Part shown: positions 51,752 to 62,400 of the stretch, piece by piece
Layout of the letters: each line of letters starts with the position of its first letter
How positions within the stretch are numbered: the first letter of the stretch is position 1
From: Gorsachius magnificus
Lineage: Eukaryota > Chordata > Aves > Pelecaniformes > Ardeidae
NCBI GenBank assembly: GCA_034008185.1
Contig: CM067084.1
Coordinates: 71,892,612-71,956,611 of the forward strand
DNA length: 64,000 bases
Direction of reading: 5' to 3'
Notes under the pieces: model-generated
Told to the model about the DNA's origin: nothing
Database searches by the model: none
What the model saw: only the letters and a program-made list of their open reading frames with translations
Position numbers and translations under genes: made by a program

Positions 51752-51786
51752 CTCATTGCCTCCTCATCTTTACCTGTGTGATTCCA
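51752..51786 (+). repeat. 35-bp direct repeat, right copy
   Basis: Same sequence as 51615-51649 with one A-to-G difference (GTGTGATTCCA). Confidence 0.92.
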
Positions 51787-53728
51787 TGGCTCCTCCAGTG
51801 TCCTCTGATCACAGTTTTCTAATTAAAGGCACTTCACTCTCTAAAGTATGTACTTACTCAAAGAAATGTGTTCTTTTGCCTCTATCTTATTTATCCATAC
51901 CCCAGAGCATGCTTACCAGTACTTCTACCTGGCAGCTGTATGTACATTTTTAAAATTAAATCAAAAAACAAAGAACTGAGGCAGGAAAATGTGCTGTCAA
52001 GGTTTAATATGAAGAGTTTAGAACAGATAGGACATTGTGACTGGCTTAAAATTTTGCTATAATATATTTTAAAAAACAATTATATATAAATTATATATAT
52101 ATATTACAAAACCAATCTACAATTAAATCCAAGGAGAAGGCAAGGGTGACTTATTCTGTTTAACTACCTGACTTATCTATCAAAGCTAGCAATTTTAAGG
52201 CTAAAAGAAATACTTACATAAATTGTTCTGGGACCTACTTTGTTCACCGGTTAAAATAAATAAACAAATAAAAGCATACTTTATTTCTTGCCTGAAATCC
52301 TCTACTTTCAGCCTGCAAATCTTGGATCTTGTTATACCTTTCTCTGCTAGACTGAAGAGCTACCTACAATCAGACTGCTTCTCACCCTAATTAGGCTTTA
52401 GCCTTCCTCTAGGTAAACTGAATAGACTGAGCTTCTGGATCCTTCCACAGTCCGCTGTTGTGAACTGATATATCGTGAAGGGATAAAGTGAAGTTGTAAA
52501 AGAAGATGAGTGAAAGGTGATTTCTGAAGATCATTAACGAGATGTTCGCTAAGGAAATGGGCTGCTCCTTTCGTCATTGCTCCTGTACTGGTGTACCATA
52601 CGCAGTCCCAGTTCTCTGATGTGATCATAGCTGCCCCATTCCCACTAATGCTGGCTTTAACCTATTTCCCAGCTGAGGCTGATGGGCCCTTGCTCTCCCC
52701 ATAAACTGCTGACACACCACTATAGCAAAGACCTTGCTTGACAAATGTGTAACAAACTCCTACAGACGTGTCAAGCACATTTATCCAATGTACAGAAATA
52801 TTCACAGTATTGGAAAAAACACCCAAGGAAGGTCAGTTTGTGTCACTCCTCTGTGTAAAACACATTGCAGGAAAGGAGCATCATCTTGGCTGCTTAGCAG
52901 TCACAGAACCATGCATCCCACTGCTTCTTCAAGCTTATATACAAAGCACACCTGTATTGAAAATATACATCAGTGTGCCATATTAGCTGAGTCATCTCCC
53001 TCTGAAGTAAACAGAAAGGGAGTTTTAGGTTTGACAGACCTCATAAAAGTATTCAGTTTTGTGCACTTTGACCCGGAGTCATGTCCATCTGAATGCATAT
53101 TCACACAAGCCAGCATTACACTTTGTCACTTTGTCAAAAACTAAAATCTGGAATTAAAATCTCCGTGAGGAATGGAAAGCCACATCAAATGTAAAGGAAA
53201 GCAGATGGTTGTCTATACCAGGAAGCAGAATTCTGAAGCCTCATAGCAAAAATATTGCTAAGCCTTTTAAAGATGGCTTTTCTTTTTAATAGCATTTCCA
53301 TTCCCTTCAAAAATGTTCAGCTAGAAATAAATGAGCCTTTTTTTTTTTTAACTGATGCTTCCATCTTATTTTAAAAGAACAACTAAGTTTCCAGACACAA
53401 ACAGAGAATAGTTTATTCTGAAATATCTATTGGAATATGTTCACTGTTTTCCAAATACTCAAGTTCCCTGAGATTTGTGTATACAGTACTTCCCATACAG
53501 CAGGTTCTGCCCCTTGGCTGGATTACTGAGCACTGTTATAGAACAAGCAGTAAGTGACAGCAGCAGCTTACTTCACGTATCTCTCTACACGTTTTCACTT
53601 TGCATACTTAGCTATATAAATCATGGCTTTATGGTTCTGTGTAGAGGATTAACTGGAAAATTAAAGCCCTTACTCTGGGCACTCAAATACTCATGTATTT
53701 TCTTTTGATGTCCAAGCCCTATATGGGA
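51787..53728. other. Unique non-coding DNA with an AT microsatellite
   Basis: An AT-rich dinucleotide tract is at 52079-52106 and a T-rich run near 53338-53350. No gene or element recognised. Confidence 0.5.
52079..52106. repeat. AT dinucleotide microsatellite
   Basis: TATATATAAATTATATATATATATTA, an interrupted (TA)n tract. Confidence 0.85.
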
Positions 53729-54461
53729 AGGCTGGGGGAAGAAAGGATCGAGAGCAGCCCTGCCGAGAGGGACTTGGGGGTGCTGGTGGATGAAAAGCTG
53801 GACATGAGCCGGCAATGTGCGCTGGCAGCCCAGAAGGCCAACCGTACTCTGGGCTGCATCAGGAGAAGCGTGGCCAGCAGGTTGAGGGAGGTGATTCTGC
53901 CCCTCTACTCTGCCCTGGTGAGACCTCACCTGGAGTACTGCGTCCAGCTCTGGAGCCCTCAGCACAAGAAGGACATGGAACTGTTGGAGCTGGGCCAGAG
54001 GAGGGCTACAAAAATGATCCGAGGGCTGGAGCACCTCTCCCATGAGGACAGGCTGAGAGAAACATGAGGTTTAGCCTGGAGAAGAGAAGGCTGCAGGGAG
54101 ACCTGACTGCGGCCTTTCAGTACTTAAAGGGGGCCTATAGGAAAGATGAGGACAATCTTCTTAGTAGGGGCAACGGTAATAGGACAAGGGGTAATGGTTT
54201 TAAACTGAAGCAGGGTAGGTTTAGACTGGATATAAGGAAGAAATTCTTTACAATGAGGATGGTGAAACACTGGAAGGGGTTGCCCAGAGAGGTGGTGGAG
54301 GCCCCATCCCTGGGAACATTCAAGGCCAGGTTGGATGGGGCTCTGAGCAACCTGATCTAGTTAGCGGTGTCCCTGCTCACTGAAGGGGAGTTGGACTAGA
54401 TGACCTCTAGGGATCCCTTCCAACCCAAAACATTCTATGAGTCTATGATGATTCTATGATT
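53729..54461 (+). mobile_element. CR1 LINE 3' fragment, same subfamily as the intact copy, frameshifted
   Basis: Covers the last about 210 codons of ORF2 and the 3' end. The first frame reads [24 protein letters not shown] through [12 protein letters not shown] to EDRLRE, then closes at 54067. The second, in another frame, reads [10 protein letters not shown] to ALSNLI with TAG at 54358-54360. Compared with the intact element, GAGTTGGGCTTGTTCAG is replaced near 54058-54075 by a segment one base shorter, which causes the shift. The terminal repeat is slightly altered (CTATGAGTCTATGATGATTCTATGAT). It breaks off at its left end in AGGCTGGGGG. Confidence 0.95.
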
Positions 54462-56465
54462 TAGCATCATTTGTGATGCCTTGTACAGTATTTGGTCCCC
54501 GGTAGTATACCCATAGGATGGGAGAGGTGGTGTTTGCGCCATACAATTATACACAAATTTTGTATGTTCCTTAGAGGGAAACTTGATCACGGCTCTGCAG
54601 GGGATAGTAGCTGAAACTGCGGTGATCAATGTTAGAATTAGAACAAACATAGGAGGCTGTCACATCTCAGGAACAGAGGAAGGGCTTTTAGAGCAAGGTA
54701 AAGTTAAACTTCTAATTAAGTTTCTCCATATGAAACATCATATCTATCCTGTACAATAAAGCCATTAACAGGGCAGCAGTGTCAACTCTCTGAAAATCAT
54801 TTCCAGAAACAACTGCCATTCTCTGCCCTAAAGCTTTCACTTTTGACTAGAGTCTTGTGAGTCTCTTTCAATTGCTCTAATTCAAAACAGGAATGAGACA
54901 ATATTACCATGGTATGGTCACAGCAATTTTATTTTCAGAAAACTGTTATTTCTAGAATAATGTTTCTGGGCTTTTGGGAGAAAGCGTAAAACCTCAAAGT
55001 TCAAATATCATAAATCAAAATATCACTCTAGTTAAGTCCTTCTCTGTGACAATCATCATTCTGTACATTTGGGATAATCTGATTAACATTGTGCTGTACC
55101 TTGAAGTTTGCATTAGCTTCTCAGAAACTTCAACATCCTGGCAGGCTTCTCTGTTCCAGTAGTTGCTTCCAGGACAATTTATTGTGGCTGACACGCCTGG
55201 AATGAAGTGCCCATCTATTGACGTCAATGAGAAAGTTGCCATTGTCTTCAACAAGCCCAGAATTTCATATTCATCTCTTCTGAAGAAGAAATACTGGTTG
55301 CACCTGACAAAAATGCAGTGCACTGGTGTGACTTTAGGAAGAAAGGTGGTATTGGGTGACATCAAATGTCCATGTGGTCTAATATTCTGTGTCCACAAAC
55401 CACTAGCACCAAAATTTAGTACAAGGATGCTTTACTTTGACTTCTCACCTTCTGACTACCTCCTCTTCAGGGGATTCCTGGGCTATATGTGCTTTGCTGT
55501 GTATTTAGTTACCCTCAGTGAAGCTTTCTTCCATAAAATTGTCCAATCTCTCTCTGAGCCCAGGGCAAATTCCTTTGAAACCAGCAGCCACAATATCCTG
55601 GACAAGGGCGATCACAAGTCTACAACGAACCATGCAATGAACTGCTTCCTCCTGTCTGATTAGAACATTGTTCCCATTATTTTTGTTCAATACTCCTACT
55701 TCTTTCATATAAAGAGAAAGAGAAAAATCCCCATCTATTTCTCCAAGCTCACTGTGATTTTGTGGCTCTCATCCCAACTGTCTCTTTTCCAGTCAGAAGA
55801 TTCCCAACTTACATAACTGGTCCTTGTACAAAAGCCATTTCATGCCTTTGATCCTTGTTTGCCTTCCCTGAACTTGATCATGCCAAAACCTGACCTTCCC
55901 ACCAAAGGGTAATGCCAAGTTGGAGCCCATTAAATGAAGTTCACACAACTTTTTCCTACATTCAACTTATCTACACTGAATTCTATCTGACATCTTGTTG
56001 ACTGGTCATTCAGACCTGTTCTTTCTGCCATTCCTCACAGTCAGCTGTCACTTTTACTACCACGGATACCTTACTACCTCTGCAAACTTTGTTAACCATA
56101 TTGTTCGTGTCCTTTTCCAGGTGACTGGAATAAGAATCCCCAGCAGCAATCTGATGGGAATGCACAAAGCACAGTTTGGTTTGGTTATGGGTTTTAATAT
56201 ACTGTGAACATCAAAAGGCAACTGGCAAGATGTCTCCTAGTAATTCCATGCAGTTGATTTTGTTTGCCCGCTGCCACCATATAGGCAAACATGTTGTTGT
56301 GAAAATGTTATATTGTATAAAGAGGAGCATTGTATGTAAGGTATAAAAAAGAAAACCTGAAAGGATCAGGCTGGCTGTGCATAGCAAAGAGTGAGAAAAC
56401 TTAATGGTCTTCTAGCTTGTTAAAGATTGCAACAAAAATTAAGACAGCAAACTGTTATTTATGTC
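54462..56465. other. Non-coding DNA with a possible ancient repeat
   Basis: Open frames of 127 and 166 codons run over the same bases on opposite strands (55015-55398 minus, 55163-55663 plus). A repeat match at 55215-55270 gives a non-coding explanation for part of both. No other structure recognised. Confidence 0.5.
55215..55270. repeat. Possible ancient sauropsid repeat core
   Basis: CTATTGACGTCAATGAGAAA, then GTTGCCATTGTCTTCAACAA, then GCCCAGAATTTCA follows a double TTGACTTCAATGGGAG core that is scattered through turtle, crocodile and bird genomes. The match is by eye and the ends are not defined. Confidence 0.45.
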
Positions 56466-56630
56466 CACTGGATAGGACACGGAGTAATGAACTTAAATTG
56501 CTGCAAAGGAGAAAATGCTTTATCATTCAGGATAATTAAAAAAAGGAAAAGACTGCCTGGAAAACTGGACTTGACATCACTGGAGGTTCTTAAAAAGAGC
56601 TTAGACAGGTATCTGCTAGGAAAGAGTGTA
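56466..56630 (+). mobile_element. Ancient CR1-type LINE 3' fragment
   Basis: Reads GGACACGGAGTAATGAACTT, AAATTGCTGCAAAGGAGA, then AGACTGCCTGGAAAACTGG, TCACTGGAGGTTCTTAAAAAG and CTTAGACAGGTATCTG. The order and spacing follow the end of CR1/L3-type ORF2 (an [21 protein letters not shown] pattern). A segment around the FFT-V-HWN part is deleted. It is older and more diverged than the other copies. Confidence 0.7.
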
Positions 56631-58719
56631 GCCATATTTTTCATCTCAACTTGGGGCTGCGGATGGAATGGGGTTAAACAAGCAGGCTTTTCTGAACTCA
56701 TCATCTTCCAAGAAGGAAATATGGCAGAAGTAAGTGTTCACATTTCCTTGGTTAACAGAATGATTCAGGCCCTCTGCAAACATGATCTGGTTTTCAGGGG
56801 GGCTGAACTCCTTCAGCTTTCACTAGTTTATAAACAAAACATAGGTATTCACAGTGTTTGACACCCTGGGCACTTCTCCTGCTTTGAAGACTACCTAAAG
56901 CTGATTCTACCTTCAGCTATACAGGAATTAGTTATTTATTTCTTCTCTAATAACATTCAAATAGGCAATTCATTTTACCTGTAACATGAGGACACAGGAA
57001 TATTTCAACCTTTGGCTGTTGCTGTGTTTGGGGTTAGGAAAGAAAAAGTGTTTTCCACAGTTTAGCTCCTGAGACAGAAGGTGATTGTGGTGAGTCTTGT
57101 ATCCCTCTCCCTGTTTTGTAGAGGTGTTTCTGTTACTTTTTTCATCCTGTTTGAAATCTAGAGCATAAAGTCCCTTAAGAAGAGGAGGTAGCCTTCTTTT
57201 TTATTTATTGTGGTGCGGGGAAGCCGACAGCAAGGATATACCTGCCTTTGTGGATGGATCACATAAATAATGCTAAACGGAAAACATGTAGATTGTGCTG
57301 ACTGCTAACTAAACACGGGCTGAAAATCTCTGCGCTTCCCAAGCACTTGTCAGTACAAAGGCAGGAAAATACAATTACTTCTGTTCTGAATATCCTAGAC
57401 AAATGCAGACACTCAGCCTGGATATTTGTATGTTTACATGATAACGATGAGTAGAAAAATACCTGTGCATTTTAGACATTGTCATAAACCACATGCAGCA
57501 GAGTATCTCTGCATTACGCATTGGATACCACAAGATGCAGTGAGTTCCTCTCAGAGATTAGGATTCAGTGCAGGGAAGCAAATAGCTGAATGTTTGTAAC
57601 TGAACACCTGCAGTTTCAGGGGTAGGGGGAAATATTTCAGATGAGGGGTTTAGATGAGGGGGGAAAAAAAAAAAAGAAAAGAAGTGCAATCAGAAGCTGA
57701 GCGAAATATCCAGACACTGCAAACTGGAGCAATGCCGCTGAAGTCAATCAAGCTCTGACAACTTGCAAAAGCCAAACTGCTGCTTTAGAATATTCTCTGA
57801 ACACAAATCTTTTGACTTGTGCTGTCTCCCATTATCAAAGCAGAAATTGCTTACAGAGTCAGAAAATTTATTAGCTCTGAAACACTTCCATCAGCTTTGG
57901 GAAGATTTTGGACAAGTGCATGCTCTACAACTCTGAGAATCCAGCAGGCTAGTTTTGAATCAGGACTTTTTTTGGTAAATTAACACTTCTGACAGGTATT
58001 AATGACAGTCTGCAACATTCCTCTGCCTCAGCTAGCAAGCTGGATGGTCCTAGAGCTGTGATACAATCAGAGTATGTGAAATGAAACCCAACTTCCAGTT
58101 CACCTATTAGTTACTGAAGCAGTGTAAAAAAGGCCTAAGCTCCTGAAAATGAACATGCCATGGATATAGATATGCAAACAAATGCCTACCTTTTGGGAAC
58201 GGCACATTAATCCTTCAATTGACTTCAAGCATTAAACTGAAATGCTATCTTGAATTTTTTTTCTCTTCACTAAAGCTGGAAGCTGTGAATCTGACAGAAG
58301 GCAGGGTCCCTGACAAGATTTCAATCTCTCTGATAAATGTAATTGTGTTGACATAATATGTTCAGATCTCTGCAAAGCATTTCTCTTAATGCCATCTAAC
58401 AGTCTGATTTTAAAAATTTGGCACTACCTAAAAATTGTCGTCTTTATCGAACTGATTGAAAACGTTCAAATTATGGTTAATGCAGTCACCAGCACATAAG
58501 GATGATTGCAGGAGAGAGCCAAAGAGAAAAGAATCCTGGATGACTTTATTACTCGTTGTTACAAATTGTTACAAATTGTTAGAAATGGAAAAGCAGATAT
58601 AAGTTTGAAAGCAGCAGAGTTTATTAGACACTAAGGCAAAGCAATTAACATTATAAACAATCATTTCATTACTGATGGTTTTGCTTTTAATAACAAAAAG
58701 GTGCTCCTACTCCGAACGA
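56631..58719. other. Unique non-coding DNA
   Basis: Contains an A-rich tract at 57665-57677 and a small tandem repeat at 58561-58580. No gene or clear element recognised. Confidence 0.5.
58561..58580. repeat. 10-bp tandem duplication
   Basis: ACAAATTGTT occurs twice in tandem, with partial copies on both sides. Confidence 0.85.
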
Positions 58720-58924
58720 CCAGAAAGGACCTTCTGAAATCAACTTCTAACTTTCTTCATAAGGCAGAATAAGAAACTTCCCTGATTTTAATCAGGACTG
58801 AAGCAGAGCGCACCCTTTAGAAAATCTGCATTCTCAACTTACAATTACCAGTGATGGAGACTCCATCAAACACTTCATAAATTGCTCTATCGACTAGTTG
58901 TCCTCATTTGTTTTAGTAAAAACC
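58720..58924 (-). mobile_element. Probable ancient CR1 3' fragment
   Basis: On the forward strand AGAAAGGACCTTCTGAAATC and, after a diverged centre, GTGATGGAGACTCCATCAAAC, CTTCATAAATTGCTC and TTGTTTTAGTAAAAACC follow the reverse complement of an old CR1 end (GGACCT, GATGGAGATTCCA, GTAATTTGTTCCA, AAATTTTTCC order). No frame remains open. The family is uncertain. Confidence 0.55.
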
Positions 58925-59074
58925 AAACATGTACTCACTCAAAACACAGCAATGATCCTCATACCTAGCCTAAATGGAATTCTATTCAAACCTCCAGGCT
59001 TCTGGTCTAGCAGCATTATTTGCTTGCTTGACCGAAAAGTCCTGGCTACAGTTAACGGTGTTTGAGCAGGAGCG

Positions 59075-59125
59075 ACAATACATACATACATATACATATA
59101 CATACATATACAATACATACATATG
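59075..59125. repeat. CATA/TACA microsatellite
   Basis: Interrupted CATACATA and TATACATA units directly before a CR1 copy. The CR1 family normally has a TATAAATA-like segment at this place, so the array may have grown from the element. Confidence 0.88.
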
Positions 59126-59443
59126 TCTTAAGGGAGGAAGTCACGAGGACGGAACCAGTCTCTTTGCAGTGGTGTCCAGTGACAGGACAAGGGGCAATGG
59201 ATACAAACTGAGACATAAGAGGTTTCAGTTGAACATGAGGAAAAACTTCTTTACTTTGAGGGTGACAGAGCACTGGAACAGGCTGCCCAGGGGGGCTGTG
59301 GAGTCTCCTTCTCTGGAGATATTCAAAGCCCGCCTGGATGAAGTCCTGTGTAACATGCTCTAGGAGAATCTGCTTTAGCAGGGGGGTTGGACTAGATGAT
59401 CCCCCGAGGTCCCTTCCAACCCTTGCCATTCTGTGATTCTGTG
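59120..59443 (+). mobile_element. CR1 LINE 3' fragment, third subfamily
   Basis: Reads CTTAAGGGAGGAAGTCACGA, GGACAAGGGGCAATGG and GGAACAGGCTGCCCAGGGG, with an open ORF2 C-terminus (SSDRTRGNGYKL, MRKNFFTLRVTEHWNRLPRG, then TAG at 59361-59363). The 3' end is CATTCTGTGATTCTGTGA, different from the ATTCTATGA form of the other copies. This separates it from both the intact subfamily and the 50959 copy. Confidence 0.94.
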
Positions 59444-62400
59444 AAGTACGAGGCAGTACATAGCAGCCTCGGGACTTTCAGAAGTGGAGCCCTTTGCACT
59501 CTCACTGCCTTCTGCAAGACAAAATAAAACAGGAATGGATGAATCTTATGCTGTGGAGCTATAGCATGTTGCTTCTTGAGAGGCCAGAGTCACACTACAG
59601 GAAAAAAATTCGTCGCTTTGCCTTCCCCTAGTGCCAGAACCCTACATACATTGCCAGGGAGTGCAGAGGTCTCATGGTAAGAATTGATTTTGGCACCTAC
59701 ATAGACTTGCTGTTTTCTTTGCTTTTTATAGGGGCAGAAGAACTAAAGCAGTGAGCATACAAGAGTCAAAATATATGCTTGTTCTCAATAGAGGAATATG
59801 TGCCAAAACAGCATAAGCTTTTTAACTGCCCTAAATGATATGTATACTTCCTCTAAAAGCTTTGTGTAATCCACTAAAATCCAAAATCTATAGACTCATC
59901 TCAGAGAAGAACTATACTGTTGTAAGCCATCCTTTCTAGATAAGGAAATAACAAATATCTGATAATTAAATACATTAACAGTATAGCAATTCTCACTGGG
60001 AACTTATTGATTGAATCTCGAGATGGTAAAAACAGCATATCAAAGTGAGCTGCTCAAAAGCCTAGGAGAAACAGTAAACAGACTTTAATAACTATTGACA
60101 GGGGTGAAGACTTTTATATCGCACAGATTTTCTAATTTGTTCACGCGGCCTGGCAGAATTGACAGAAATTACATTACTGGGCAGCATTATCTCACGAAGC
60201 ATCTGTCTGCATTGCTTTGAACCTTACACATTTGAATTTTCCATTCTGCCAAACGACAAAAAGGATCTCTATTTAAAACTCCAAATATGATTTTGATCTT
60301 TGTGATACCAAGTTAGAAGAAATAAATTATATTTTTGTAAACTATCATATTTGCATAGTTATGAATGGACATACATAAGCATTCTGCATTTTTTTTAATT
60401 GGTTAAAAGCAACTATAAAACAATGTACATGTTTTAAGCATTAAAGCATATTCCTTCAAATTACATTTAACACTTTAACCACAAACAGACCTTTTACTCA
60501 ATGCAGAACAGCTGTTGTGGTCTAACATGCTGTCATTGTGACTTTTCTGAAATCTCTAAACATTCCCAGAGGTTAAATTCTTTGGTGTAAATCATGAGTA
60601 CATTTGTTTTTACACTGATCTTCAGTAAAGCTTGTTATCTACAGGAAAGTACAGTCTAAAGCCTTATGAAGAGTTCAGATATACCAGAGATCTCATTTAT
60701 TGGCTGGTTAAATAGTAATAAAATAAATCGTAATGATTGTTGGCTTTCTGAAATTATGATATACTTGGACTTGTATAGACTGGGTTCCAAAGCTCTTACA
60801 AATTTAATAGGCCCCATTTCTGTGAGCAATAAGCTTCTGCCTTAGCTGATTTTTGGCGTGTTGTTCTGAAATGGTAATAATTTGGCTGGGACAGAATACA
60901 ATAAATGGTAAAATGGATGATTTATCAGGAGGGCAATTGCTCATAACAGATTAATGGCCATGCTTAATATTTCTGTAAAGTTATTATCTCTTAATGCATA
61001 CAAAGTGTCAGTAATCTATTTTTGCCACACATTTTTTCTCTGAAACCTGCTATGGCAGTGGGCTCAGCCTTGCTGCTGGACCTTGTCTTGTAAGAGCAGG
61101 GGATGTTAACACATACACCTGAACCTTTCCCCGGGGGTCTTGTTTTAGACATAGAAAGGCAGAGGTGATACAACAGAAGACAGCACAATGTGCCACAAAT
61201 GTTTGCAATTGCCCATTTGATCAGGAGCTTCCACAGCTATCTGACACTATGCTGAAACCTTTAAGATTTTGTGTATGTGTTTTCATACATCTGCCAAATG
61301 GCCTTTTTAAAGAACATCTGACAGAGACATAGACCTGACAAGAAGCAAAATGATTGCAGGTTTGTTCCAGTCAAGAGGTTGAAAATTATTTTTGAAGCAT
61401 CAGAAGAAAAGCAATACATCCACATATCTCATTTTCAACACAGTTGAATCCTCTTTAAAAAGTCAATATAATGTTCTAAATGCTGTCTTTATGGCATTTC
61501 TTCCTTTTTGAGGGAAGCCTCCCTACACAGTTTCATGATATCAGTACACCTTCCGGTCCTCCCCACCAAATTCAGGCAAGACAGAAGGGAGCTTTTGTTG
61601 GATTTGCTGTGTTTGATTAAGAAACTACTTTTCTTCTCTCAAAACTGCTGCTGTTGCCACCCTTCAAATCTTCGAAAGGTATTCCCAAAATTCAGTGGCA
61701 GACAGAGAACAATGCCGTTTGTGTGCTGACCATTTGATGTAATGCCACTTACTAATACAGAGCCTGCTCTGATGTAAATCAAAGTGAACACATAGTCTGC
61801 AAGGAAATAAAAAAAAAAAAATCATTTATCAAAAATCAGAATTGTCTGATGGGTTTAAGTCAAACTCCTTATTCCAGCATTTCCTATAACAATCTAAGTA
61901 TTCATACTGGTGTGTCTCCTCTGGCAGCATTCACTTTGAAGTCAGGGAATTGAAATATGTTGCTTTTGTATAAAAGATGATTGCTGTAAAGTGGCATTCA
62001 CATAAACAAGAGGGAGAAGAAATAGGGCAGCACTTAGATTTGTTGTGTGCCGGTATACAACAAGTAGTTGCGAAAGGATGTGATCAGCTTGAAGCTATTA
62101 AAACAATCTTAAAATTGGAGCCTCCAAATCATATTATGTTTGTGCTCATCAGCTTGGAGTCATTTAGGGTGAGCTTGACGATACTAATCCTTTTGCAGAT
62201 GTTTATTGAAAGAAGAGACTGAGCAAATATATTCATTTTTACTACAAAATGATCAGGTGGATCATTAAGCCCACCTGCTATGAAGATGTGTGAAGCAAGC
62301 ACCATGTGATGGGAAGCACAGCGCTAGGATTTGGGGTACCTCAGTATCTTCCCAGCTTGGAGAGAGTAAGACAAGATGCTGGGCATGAGTTCTCCCTTGG

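Noticed and set aside
54435..54650. Minus-strand 71-codon frame starting with a signal-peptide-like stretch (MFVLILTLITAVSA)
   Set aside because: Its end runs into the CR1 tail at 54435-54461, there is no recognised domain, and a hydrophobic start is common by chance.
55163..55663. 166-codon forward frame with DFSPSDYLLF, recalling the last catalytic motif of mariner transposases
   Set aside because: Only this short motif matches, with wrong spacing before it. No other transposase blocks or terminal inverted repeats were seen, and part of the frame is an ancient repeat.
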